A DNA stretch of 8,497 nucleotides from JAADHY01 sp964428935 (GCA_964428935.1 CAYSAG010000221.1:1-8497), one strand, 5' to 3'. Counted from the first letter of the stretch, positions 1-7,052 are shown. Notes: generated by a model from the sequence alone, not told the origin. A program made the numbers and translations.

Positions 1-90
1 CGCCGGAAGGCAGCCATGGTGCCAAAGCAGCTTTGCGTTTCCATAACCCGTTTCACGGAAAGAACATACGGAATGGCGCTGTAGAAGACG

Positions 91-126
91 GGCCAAACAC
101 CGCCCCAACCCGGAGGGGATTGAAAC
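91..126 (+). repeat. Solitary CRISPR-repeat-like motif
   Basis: The segment ends in GGGGATTGAAAC (115-126). The GATTGAAAC end is typical of many type I and type III CRISPR direct repeats. It is preceded by a CCCC block (103-106) that can pair with GGGG (115-118), giving the short internal stem such repeats often have. No second good copy exists in the window. Weak partial resemblances (CCAAA at 22-26 and 167-171, against 93-97 here) are spaced 71 and 74 bases apart, the size of a repeat-spacer unit, but the rest of those copies does not match. It may be an orphan or decayed repeat, or chance. Confidence 0.22.
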
Positions 127-337
127 AGACGGTTTGAAGTCGCAAACACGTGCAGCCAGGCACGTCCCAAACAGCAGACCCCAGACCAGATGGCATCGAA
201 GCCAGCAAGTCGGCAATCAGCTTCTCACGAGACAGGCTCGTGCTTTGTCAAACCGAAGATTTGGATATCGTTTGCGGCGAGCACGACGGAGTCTGCACGC
301 CGGGCTCGAATGATCGGTGACAAAGGCCGGGCGAATT

Positions 338-388
338 CACTCCCTTCTCCCCCCGGCGGGTGCCCGAAGGGCGGATGAGGGGGGATGC
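338..388. repeat. REP-like hairpin element 1
   Basis: A C-rich arm TCCCCCC (348-354) is the exact complement of GGGGGGA (379-385). Between them sits a second perfect stem, GCCC-GAA-GGGC (362-372). The result is a nested hairpin with the general look of REP-type intergenic elements dispersed in GC-rich bacterial genomes. Its role is unknown. Only one copy lies in this window, so dispersal is inferred from its form and not observed. Confidence 0.5.
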
Positions 389-426
389 GCTTGTGGGAAC
401 CAGGCGTGTCGGCGTTGCGCTGGCAC

Positions 427-482
427 GCCCTCACCCGGCTCGCTTCGCTCGCCACCCTCTCCCGCAACCGCGGGAGAGGGAA
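427..482. repeat. REP-like hairpin element 2
   Basis: A perfect 11-bp inverted repeat, CCCTCTCCCGC (455-465) and GCGGGAGAGGG (470-480), flanks a 4-base AACC loop. It is preceded by a CTCACCCGGCTCGCTTCGCT-type stretch (430-449). This combination resembles a class of short palindromic intergenic repeats seen in many GC-rich bacteria. It lies about 40 bases right of element 1 and the two may form one composite unit. There is no T-run after the stem on either strand, so an intrinsic terminator is less likely. Confidence 0.55.
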
Positions 483-547
483 CTTTTGCTTGCCCGCTGC
501 CGAGACAGTTGCGCCAGAATCGACTGAGTTCCAATTTTTCGTCGTGA

Positions 548-679
548 CGCAGCACTTACACCCTGGCCAACTTCAGTCTGCTGCTGGCGGTGAGCGCTTT
601 TTACGGGGCGGTGTTTGGAGCAGTCACGAGCTTGTGTCGAGTGGGGGTGGGAAGGAGAAAGACCCGGAGGGAGCCGTAA
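548..679 (+). pseudogene. Possible C-terminal remnant of a membrane protein
   Basis: A 43-codon frame bounded by TGA (545-547) and TAA (677-679) encodes a hydrophobic stretch containing NFSLLLAVSAFYGAVFGAV, then a basic tail (GRRKTRREP). That is the pattern of a final membrane helix followed by a cytoplasmic positively charged end. There is no ATG, only possible CTG or GTG codons, and no ribosome binding site. Codon choice inside it resembles real genes, unlike the Arg/Pro-rich frames around it. I cannot name a family. It could be the surviving tail of a gene whose 5' part was lost near the REP-like elements, or a chance frame. Confidence 0.2.
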
Positions 680-837
680 CACTTCACCGAACCTGAGAGC
701 GCGACGCGCTCGAGACAGCTGACGCCAAGCGTCGACTGGGTCCAGACGCCAGCCAAGCCGTTGCTTCGACCATTGGAGGGTGTAAGAACTGTTCGTCGCC
801 AGTCCCTTCGTCTTGCGGGTCGGCTCCGTGCGAACGG

Positions 838-1884
838 TCAGCGGCCAGCTTTCGGTTCCGCTGCAGTGCGGCGGTGGGCGGCGAGGCGGCGGACCAGCTC
901 GTCGGCTACCACTCCCAACAAAATCACCGCCCCAATGATGGCGAACTCCAACTGCGTCGGGATGCCCAGCAGGTTGATCGAGTTGCGCAGCACCTGCATC
1001 AGAGTCGCTCCGACCAGCACGCCCACAATGGTTCCCTCGCCGCCGCGCAACGAGCACCCGCCTAGCACGGCCGCCGCAATGGCGTACAGCTCGTAAAAAT
1101 TCCCGAAGTCGACGGGCTGCGCCGAATTGACGTCCAGCACGAACAACAGCCCGCCCAAACCGGCCAAAGCCGCACAAATTACGTACGCCAACACGACAAT
1201 GCGGTCGGTTTGAATGCCGCTGTAGCGAGCGGCCTGCTCGTTCCGACCGACGGCCAGCAAGTACCGCCCGTAGACAGTCAGGTTCAGAAACACGGCCGCG
1301 GCCACGGCCACCACCAACAGAATCAACGCCGGCATGGGACAGGCCACCCACAGGACGAACTGGCTCCAGTCGCCCCACGTCCCGTCGCGAATCCAACCGA
1401 CCAACGGCACGGGAATCGAAAACGGCCGGCCCACCGCCAAGTACTTCAGCGATTCGTACCCGATGCCGAACCCCTGGGCCTGGTCAGCCGTCAGCCCCCT
1501 CATGGCTCCGCGGTAAAGCAGCAAGCCGCACAGGGTCACGATGAACGGCTGGATTCGGAGCTTCGCCACCAGAAGACCCTGGGCCAGTCCGATGGCGACG
1601 GGAATTAGCAGGCTGACCGTCAGGGCCGCCGGAACCGACCAGCCGTGGACGCGCAGCAACCACGGCAGCAGCACTCCCACCACGCACACGATCGACCCGA
1701 TCGACAGGTCGATGCCGCCGGTCATGATGACCAATGCGGCTCCAATGCTGATGATGCCGAACAGCGAACTGCGTCGCAGCAGGTTCTCCAAGTTGTAGGC
1801 CGACAGGAAAGACTCCGGGTTCTGCCACGCCGTCACGACGGCCACGACGACCAGCAGCCCGGCGATTCCCAGCACTTTTTTCAT
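838..1884 (-). CDS. Sugar ABC transporter permease (RbsC-like)
   Basis: This encodes a 348-residue inner-membrane permease of the ribose/xylose/galactose (CUT2-type) ABC importer class, which forms the translocation channel for a monosaccharide. Hydrophobic segments run through the whole protein. Family hallmarks are the GGIDLSIGS motif (about 56-64), the IQPFIVTL segment, the ARYSGI cytoplasmic loop thought to contact the ATPase, and the Gly-rich GGCSLRGGEG stretch near the C-terminal third. Length is normal for the family. I chose the ATG at 1884 because a GAGG sequence lies 10 bases upstream. A TTG at 1908 would add eight residues and has a weaker GAGAGAAG sequence before it. The gene is the last of three in the operon, 54 bases after the ATPase stop. 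The sugar is unknown, since permease sequence alone rarely tells it. Confidence 0.94.
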   Translation of the reverse strand: MKKVLGIAGLLVVVAVVTAWQNPESFLSAYNLENLLRRSSLFGIISIGAALVIMTGGIDLSIGSIVCVVGVLLPWLLRVHGWSVPAALTVSLLIPVAIGLAQGLLVAKLRIQPFIVTLCGLLLYRGAMRGLTADQAQGFGIGYESLKYLAVGRPFSIPVPLVGWIRDGTWGDWSQFVLWVACPMPALILLVVAVAAAVFLNLTVYGRYLLAVGRNEQAARYSGIQTDRIVVLAYVICAALAGLGGLLFVLDVNSAQPVDFGNFYELYAIAAAVLGGCSLRGGEGTIVGVLVGATLMQVLRNSINLLGIPTQLEFAIIGAVILLGVVADELVRRLAAHRRTAAEPKAGR

Positions 1885-1938
1885 GGAACTGGCACCTCGC
1901 TTCGCCAACGCTTCTCTCAGACGCCTTCGCTCCGACCG

Positions 1939-3498
1939 TCACTGCGGCTCGTCCGGTCCGCGTTCGTCCGTTGTTCCGTCGTTTCTTCGACCTGCGTCTC
2001 CGCCGCCGGTCGCCAAGCGGACCACGGCCTCCTCCGACAGCTCCTCGCGGCTCAGCTCGCCGGCCAGCCGTCCTTCGTGCAGAACCAGCACACGGTCGGA
2101 CATGCCCAGCAGTTCTTCCATTTCGCTGGTGGCGAACAGCACGGCCACGCCCTGCTGAGCCAGCCGTTCCATCAGCCGGTAAATCTCTTCCTTCGCTCCC
2201 ACGTCGATGCCGCGGGTCGGTTCGTCCAGCAACAGCACCCGTGGCCGCACGGCCAGCCACTTGCCCAGGACGACCTTCTGCTGGTTGCCACCCGACAGGT
2301 AGCGGACCGCCTGCCGGAGCGACGGCGTCTTGATGCGCAGGTCGTCGACCAGCCGGGTCGCGACGTCCCTTTCGGCCCGTCCGTTGCGGAACCCCCACCG
2401 CGCGTCCCACGGCAGACGCACCAGCGTCAGGTTCTCGCGGACGGTCATGTCGAGAAGGAGCCCTTGTTGCTGACGGTCCTCCGGGACCAAGGCCAGACCG
2501 GCGGCAATGGCGTCGGCCGGCGACCCGATTCGGACCGGCCTTCCGGCTACTCGAACCCGGCCAGCCAGAGCAGGCCGAACGCCGAACAGCGTCTCCAGCA
2601 GTTCCGACCGCCCCGCGCCGACCAGACCGGCCAGACCGACCACCTCACCGGCTCGCAACGAGAAGCTGACGGCGTGTTCCGGGTACGCCGTGGTCCTCAG
2701 CCCGACCACCTCCAAGGCCGGCGGTCCGGGCTGGTGCGGCAACCGCTGGTAGAATTGCGACAAGTCTCGGCCGACCATCAAACGCACCATTCGCTCGTGG
2801 TCGATCTGCCCTTTGTGCAGTTCGCCGGCGTTTCGTCCGTCGCGTAGCACGCAGACTCGGTCCGCCAGCCGCTCCACCTCGGCCAACCGGTGCGAAATGT
2901 AAATGATGCTCACCTGCTGCCGACGCAACCGGTCGATGAAGCGAAACAGCGCCTCGACTTCGCGGTGAGAAAGACTGCTGGTCGGTTCGTCCATGATCAG
3001 CAGGCGGGCGCGGACCGACAGGGCCTTGGCGATTTCCACCATTTGTTGCCGTCCGACGCTCAGGTCGGCCACGCGTTGGTCCGGCGAGACGTCCAGCTCC
3101 AGCTGCTGCAGCAAGCGTTGAGCCTCGGCACGCATGCGCTTGCGGTCGAGAAAGCCGAAGCGGTGCGGCTCGCGGCCCAGAAAAATGTTCGCTGCCACGT
3201 CCAGGTTGTCGGCCAGGTTCAGCTCTTGGTGGATCAATGCAATGCCCAGTCGCAGCGCGGTGGCGACCGAGTCGATTTCGACCGGACGACCGTTGAGCGA
3301 AATGGTGCCGGCGTCCGGCCGCTCCACGCCGGCCAGAATCTTCATGAGCGTGCTCTTGCCGGCGCCGTTCTCGCCGACCACGGCCAGCACCTCGCCCGGA
3401 AACACCGTCAGCTCCACGTCTTGCAGCGCCGCGACGCCCGGGTAGCGTTTGGTGATTCCACGAGCCTGCAGAAACGGTTTGCGGTTCGTTTCCGGCAT
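1939..3498 (-). CDS. Sugar ABC transporter ATP-binding protein (RbsA/MglA-like, two fused ATPase domains)
   Basis: This encodes a 519-residue cytoplasmic ATPase that powers the neighbouring permease. Domain 1 has Walker A GENGAGKST (42-50), Q-loop Gln91, signature LSVGRQQ (146-152), Walker B LLIMDEP (166-172) and the switch His203 in YISHRL. Domain 2 has a degenerate Walker A, GLVGAGRS (291-298) with Arg in place of Lys, then VPEDR (338-342), signature LSGGNQQK (401-408) and Walker B LLLDEPTRGID (422-432). One canonical and one degenerate site is the usual state of the RbsA/MglA family, so this is not damage. The ATG at 3498 puts the family start (KPFLQARGITKRYPG) near residue 7 but lacks a good ribosome binding site. 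An in-frame ATG at 3585 would add 29 residues unlike the family. The gene is the second of the operon. Confidence 0.96.
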   Translation of the reverse strand: MPETNRKPFLQARGITKRYPGVAALQDVELTVFPGEVLAVVGENGAGKSTLMKILAGVERPDAGTISLNGRPVEIDSVATALRLGIALIHQELNLADNLDVAANIFLGREPHRFGFLDRKRMRAEAQRLLQQLELDVSPDQRVADLSVGRQQMVEIAKALSVRARLLIMDEPTSSLSHREVEALFRFIDRLRRQQVSIIYISHRLAEVERLADRVCVLRDGRNAGELHKGQIDHERMVRLMVGRDLSQFYQRLPHQPGPPALEVVGLRTTAYPEHAVSFSLRAGEVVGLAGLVGAGRSELLETLFGVRPALAGRVRVAGRPVRIGSPADAIAAGLALVPEDRQQQGLLLDMTVRENLTLVRLPWDARWGFRNGRAERDVATRLVDDLRIKTPSLRQAVRYLSGGNQQKVVLGKWLAVRPRVLLLDEPTRGIDVGAKEEIYRLMERLAQQGVAVLFATSEMEELLGMSDRVLVLHEGRLAGELSREELSEEAVVRLATGGGDAGRRNDGTTDERGPDEPQ

Positions 3499-3672
3499 GG
3501 AAGCTGCTTGTTGGGAAAGAAGCGGGAACGAAGAACCGGTCGAGCCGAGCGGGTCGGCGGTGCCGCCGCCGAGCTGGACCGGCATGTTCGCTGTACAGCG
3601 TTCGGCCTTGCCCAGCCGCCCCGTCGGCCATGCGACGCGGTCCGCTGGCCGGCGACCGAGCTGCTCGTCTGG
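3499..3672 (-). promoter_or_regulatory. Long intercistronic gap with inverted repeats
   Basis: There are 174 bases between the binding-protein stop and the ATPase start, long for an ABC operon. The gap contains a perfect 12-base palindrome, CGCTGTACAGCG (3589-3600), and a 6-bp stem CGGCGG-TG-CCGCCG (3555-3568). Genes for binding proteins are often followed by a stem-loop that protects or separately ends their transcript, so that the binding protein is made in excess. These repeats could serve that purpose. The palindrome could instead be an operator. An ATG at 3585 sits three bases downstream of the palindrome on the minus strand. The function is inferred only. Confidence 0.35.
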
Positions 3673-4716
3673 CTACTCCGCCTGAGCCAGCTTTTGCTTC
3701 AGGTCGGCCCAGAACTCGTCGACGTTGTCTCGGCGGATTTGTCGAGCGGGGATTTCGATGTAGCGGTTCGGCGGAATGACGGACCGGTCTCCTCGAGCCA
3801 AAGCCGCCAGCACCTCCACGGACTTGTACCCGTACAGGTACGGGTTCTGCACGACCGTGCCGTAAACCGTGCCGTCCTTGATGCCTTGCAGCGACTCTTC
3901 CGCCTCGTCGAACGACACCACTTTGATCTTGCCCAGTTTGCCGGCCTGACGGAGCGCCTCCAGACAGGCCGGCGGGTTGTAGACGAACAGTCCGACCATG
4001 CAGCCCAGGTCGGGGTAGCGAGCGATGGCGTCTTCCGCGTTGGCCTTCGCCTTGGCCCGGTCGAACTGGTCGGTCAAGGTGCCCAGGATGGTGTACTTGT
4101 CGCCTTTTAGCACTTGGCCCGGCGGGTCGTAGCGGTTCGGGTCGGGTGGGCGTCCCAGCAGTTCGTCGATCAGACCTTGCCGTCGCCGTCTGGCGTTGTC
4201 CTGCTCCAACCGGCCCACAAAAATCATGACCGTTCCGCCGTCCGGCAAAGCCTCCTTGACCAACTGACCGCACAGCCGTCCGGCCACGTAATTGTCCATG
4301 CCGATGTAGCACAGGCGGTTGGCTTGGGGGGCATCGGCGTCCTGGGTGATCAGATTGGTCACCTCGGCCGCTCGGTTGAGCAGGTCCGTCTGGTTGGCCG
4401 GGTCGATTGGACTGATGGCAATGCCGTCGACGCCTCGAATGAGCAGGTCTTCGATGATTCGTTTTTGGTCGGCAATTCCCTCGGCAGGCATGTGGACAGA
4501 CACTTCCACGCCCAGGTCACGACCTGCCGCTTTGGCCCCGACGGCTGCAATGGTCCAGAACGACGCCACGCCGTTGGTCACGTAGGCAATGCGAATGGGA
4601 CGGTTGCGTTTCGAGCCGGAAGCAGCCTGCTCCGACCCGGCCGGCCCGACCGGCCGTTGACAGCCGGCCAGGGCCAGAAGCACCACGACAACCAGCCACT
4701 TGGGGGTTCGTTTCAT
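3673..4716 (-). CDS. Sugar ABC transporter substrate-binding lipoprotein (RbsB-like)
   Basis: This encodes a 347-residue extracytoplasmic binding protein that delivers a sugar to the permease. The N-terminus is a lipoprotein signal: basic MKRTPK, a hydrophobic core, then lipobox LAGC with the lipidated Cys at 19. A polar Gly/Ser/Pro linker follows (about 20-39), then a type I periplasmic-binding fold starting IRIAYVTNG (41-49). Family features include the GVDGIAISPID segment (95-105) and the LITQDADAP loop (122-130), where Asp residues commonly contact sugar, then YIGMDN (137-142) and, near the end, VVSFDEAEESLQGI. I chose the ATG at 4716, with GAGAG 8 bases upstream; a GTG at 4725 is an alternative. 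It is the first gene of the operon, followed by the ATPase and permease. The ligand cannot be told from sequence. Confidence 0.93.
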   Translation of the reverse strand: MKRTPKWLVVVVLLALAGCQRPVGPAGSEQAASGSKRNRPIRIAYVTNGVASFWTIAAVGAKAAGRDLGVEVSVHMPAEGIADQKRIIEDLLIRGVDGIAISPIDPANQTDLLNRAAEVTNLITQDADAPQANRLCYIGMDNYVAGRLCGQLVKEALPDGGTVMIFVGRLEQDNARRRRQGLIDELLGRPPDPNRYDPPGQVLKGDKYTILGTLTDQFDRAKAKANAEDAIARYPDLGCMVGLFVYNPPACLEALRQAGKLGKIKVVSFDEAEESLQGIKDGTVYGTVVQNPYLYGYKSVEVLAALARGDRSVIPPNRYIEIPARQIRRDNVDEFWADLKQKLAQAE

Positions 4717-4897
4717 TGCAGCCACTCTCGTGTGTCTTCAGACGGCTTTCGTGCGGACCCGTCGCCCCTTCGGCCCTTCGTGCGGGGCTCGGCCGTCGGC
4801 TTCCCGGCGGAAACCTCGCCGGACTCGGCCCGCGTTTTCCGTGGTGCTTCAATATGACGCCGAGTCTCTCGAGCGCCAACCTTCTGCTGAGCCGCGT
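4717..4897 (-). promoter_or_regulatory. Presumed leader/promoter region of the sugar transporter operon
   Basis: These 181 bases separate the BrkB-like stop from the first transporter gene. I see no convincing sigma-70 hexamer pair. The only structure noted is a 9-base direct repeat, TTCGTGCGG at 4748-4756 and 4777-4785 (plus-strand reading), 29 bases apart, which could be a regulator site or chance. Transcription could also read through from the BrkB-like gene, which has no evident terminator. Confidence 0.25.
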
Positions 4898-6247
4898 CTA
4901 GGCCGGCTGAGGCGGCTGGGTCAGCAAGTCGCGCAGTGTGACCCGGGTCAGAGCCTGTTGCTGGGCTGAATGGACTTGTCGCACGGCCAGCGACGCGTGC
5001 GGCGTCAGCGCACCGGCGCAGGTCTGACCCACCTCCAGCAGCCGAGCCACGTTGACCCGCTCCGGCGGAACGGCCAGACAAAACGCCTCCTCTTCACCTT
5101 CGACCCGGTACACCAACCCCTCCTGGGCCAGACACCGAAGCAGGTGCTCGACCAGCGCCTCGGGAAGGCCGGTCTGGGCCGCCACGTGAGCCAGCGTGGC
5201 GGGTCGGCCTTGCAAGAAGCAACGCCCCACCTGCTCCATGACCGACACCACCGACAGCGAATCGAACAGCCCGACGTCTTGCCCGGGACGGCTGATTTGA
5301 GCCCAGTCGTGGTCGTGCAGGTTCTGCAAAATGGCCGTCACTTCCAGGCCAAACAGCACCGCCAGCCACATCAAGTAAACCCAAAACATGAACAGGGGAA
5401 TCAGCCCCAGCGACCCGTAAAGGTGACTGATGGAAAAGGCGTTGGTCAGGTAAGCGACCAGCAGCCGCTTGCCCACGTTCAGCAGGACAATGGCGACCAG
5501 CGCTCCAGCCAGCGCCGGTCGAATGGCCACGCGGGTGTTCGGCACCAGCGTGTAGACGGCAAACATGACCAGCCACGCCAGCCCCCAGCTCCACGTCGTC
5601 TTCAAGACCACCAGGACCCACTGCCACGTTTCCAGCGACTCAATCCAGTTCTCGAACCGGTTGTTGACGTACATGGCCAGGGCAATGGCGGCCGGTGCAA
5701 TGGTGAGCACGAACCAGTACAGCGGCACGCGGCGTGTCCACGCTCGCCCTTGCGGAGCTCGACAAATCAGGTTGAACGCGTTTTCCACCGCCACCATCAA
5801 ACTGATGGCCGCGTAACAAACCACGAGGAAACCGACCCACCCCACGGCCTCCAGGTTGATGGACGCCGCCTCGCCAATCAGCCGGTTCAGCCACTGCAGC
5901 AACGTCTCGCTTTGGCTGACCGGGCCACCGGAGAAGACAATGCGGACCTGGTCCAGCTTGGCCGCTTTCAGCAATTGGTCCACCAGCGAAACGAACGTGT
6001 CGATTCCGACGGCTGCGCGGACGAAGACGGTTGCAACGACCAGCACGGGGAACAGGGCGAAGAGCGAGCGGAAAGCCAGCGCGCCGGCCAACAACTCCGC
6101 CCGGTCGCGGTGCAACTGGCGGGCTCCGTGCTGAGCCAGGTCGTAAGCAAACCGAACCGCGCGCTGCCAGCGGCTCAGCTCGTCGCGCGGCTGAGTCACC
6201 ACTCGCTTGAGCCACTGCACGGCGCTGACGAATTTCCCGCAGACCAT
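4898..6247 (-). CDS. YihY/BrkB-family inner-membrane protein with C-terminal winged-helix domain
   Basis: This encodes a 449-residue integral membrane protein of the YihY/BrkB family (once misnamed ribonuclease BN). The biochemical role of the family is not settled; transport or envelope functions have been proposed. Membrane segments lie at about 52-76, 132-160, 174-193, 209-233, 240-262 and 279-303. Family motifs are GALAFRSLFALFPVL (55-69), VENAFN (154-159), YTLVPNTRV (231-239) and YGSLGLIPLFMFWVY (276-290) leading to GLEV (299-302). Residues about 330-391 look like a winged helix (LAHVAAQTGLPEALVEHLLR, then LAQEGLVYRV), and a short helical tail follows. The core family is about 290 residues, so roughly 140 are extension; longer members with such a tail are known. 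The ATG at 6247 is chosen because AGGAG lies 8 bases upstream. The TTG at 6310 is less likely. Confidence 0.9.
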   Translation of the reverse strand: MVCGKFVSAVQWLKRVVTQPRDELSRWQRAVRFAYDLAQHGARQLHRDRAELLAGALAFRSLFALFPVLVVATVFVRAAVGIDTFVSLVDQLLKAAKLDQVRIVFSGGPVSQSETLLQWLNRLIGEAASINLEAVGWVGFLVVCYAAISLMVAVENAFNLICRAPQGRAWTRRVPLYWFVLTIAPAAIALAMYVNNRFENWIESLETWQWVLVVLKTTWSWGLAWLVMFAVYTLVPNTRVAIRPALAGALVAIVLLNVGKRLLVAYLTNAFSISHLYGSLGLIPLFMFWVYLMWLAVLFGLEVTAILQNLHDHDWAQISRPGQDVGLFDSLSVVSVMEQVGRCFLQGRPATLAHVAAQTGLPEALVEHLLRCLAQEGLVYRVEGEEEAFCLAVPPERVNVARLLEVGQTCAGALTPHASLAVRQVHSAQQQALTRVTLRDLLTQPPQPA

Positions 6248-6255
6248 TCGGGTGT

Positions 6256-6260
6256 CTCCT
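6256..6260 (-). promoter_or_regulatory. Ribosome binding site of the BrkB-like gene
   Basis: On the minus strand the sequence reads AGGAG, ending 8 bases before the ATG at 6247. This is the strongest ribosome binding site in the window and fixes the start, in preference to the upstream TTG at 6310. Confidence 0.75.
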
Positions 6261-7025
6261 GACGCGGCCGGCCGGACGCGGAGCACACTGCGAAGGGCCG
6301 AGCACACCAACCAGCAGGTCGGCGCGGCCCCCGACCGACGGCGGCCGCTTCAGCAAGTCTAGCTTCTCCGGTGCCAGAGCGCCCTGGAGACGGCCCGGCG
6401 GGGCGCCGCCCGTCAACCGGCCGACCGGGTGTGTCCGCCGGCCGACTCGGCGTAAGGTAGCGGACCGTCGGCGAAAATCCGAGCGGCCGACAACGACGCT
6501 GCTCCGCGCCGCCGCGACGGCCGGCCAGTCCGCGCCGTCGCTCAAACCTTTCCCGACGAGCCCCGCCCCGCGACGGCCGGCCCACCCGACGGCTCGCTTG
6601 GAGCAAACGGCTCGAGTCGTCAAAATCCCACGCCGGCCACGAACTGGGTCCGTTCCGGCAACGGAGCCGCTGAAGCTTGTCGGCGAGCAGGGGAGCGGTG
6701 GAGCCGTCGAGGCCGACCGGCCGCTCGGTTCGGCGTCCGTTTTCACGCGGCGGTCAACTCGGTCGCCCGTCCGTGGCTCGGCGTCTTTGCAAACAAACGT
6801 CCACTCCGAGCGGCTGGCTGTGGCGAAACGCCAGCCGAATTTGGTAGTCTACTTGAGGAGGTCTGGGAATCGCTCTGCGTTTTCTCGGCTGTCGGGCGTC
6901 TGCAAGGCGTTGTAGGACGTGACCCGTCAGCCTCGCGTCGAGACGGAGGTTCGTGGCGGCCACGACGGAGCGCGGCCCTCCAATTCCCGGACAACCTCGG
7001 TCTGTTTGCGAGAAGGAGGACTGGC

Positions 7026-7052
7026 TTTTTTTCTGGGACTGTTTTTTTCTGG
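7026..7052 (+). repeat. Short direct repeat with paired T-tracts
   Basis: The 11-base sequence TTTTTTTCTGG occurs at 7026-7036 and again at 7042-7052, a 16-base period, in an otherwise GC-rich stretch about 200 bases upstream of the ATPase start. T-runs of this kind can bend DNA or sit near promoters. Slippage duplication is also possible. No terminator stem precedes them. Confidence 0.4.

Larger units (their letters stand above)
1..837. other. Gene-poor region with repeats downstream of the sugar transporter operon
   Basis: No reading frame here has a start, ribosome binding site and protein-like composition together. Frames open in this stretch are short, rich in Arg, Pro and Ser, and overlap one another. 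A minus-strand frame stays open from about 225 to the left edge but has no good start, so the beginning of a gene leaving the window on the left cannot be excluded. The stretch holds a CRISPR-repeat-like motif, two REP-like hairpin elements and a short hydrophobic frame, all listed separately. Two small perfect hairpins lie at 697-711 (6-bp stem, GAC loop) and 721-733 (GACGC-CAA-GCGTC), downstream of the permease stop. Neither has a T-run, so I do not call a terminator. Confidence 0.6.

Noticed and set aside
291..298. Degenerate second Walker A in the sugar transporter ATPase (residue numbers) taken as damage
   Set aside because: Arg in place of Lys in the second nucleotide site is the normal state of RbsA/MglA-type ATPases, so it is not a mutation worth reporting.
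455..480. Intrinsic terminator for the transporter operon
   Set aside because: The stem is strong, but no T-run follows on either strand and it lies about 360 bases past the permease stop; a REP-like element explains it better.
431..1396. Minus-strand frame of 321 codons overlapping the permease 3' end
   Set aside because: It is out of frame with the permease and covers the REP-like repeat; Arg/Gly-rich with no family features.
1645..2847. Plus-strand open frame of 400 codons opposite the ATPase gene
   Set aside because: It is the antisense shadow of a clearly conserved ABC ATPase; the composition (many His, Gln, Arg, Pro) is not protein-like. Long antisense frames are expected with this GC-rich codon use.
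2890..4110. Plus-strand open frame of 406 codons opposite the ATPase and binding-protein genes
   Set aside because: It crosses two real genes on the other strand and has no recognisable motif or ribosome binding site.
2645..4312. Minus-strand frame of 555 codons spanning the binding-protein/ATPase junction
   Set aside because: It is in a different frame from both conserved proteins on the same strand and reads as Gly/Arg/Pro-rich noise.
4970..6262. Plus-strand open frame of 430 codons opposite the BrkB-like gene
   Set aside because: It mirrors the BrkB-like gene almost exactly and is dominated by Gln, Arg and His, the usual signature of an antisense frame of a membrane protein.
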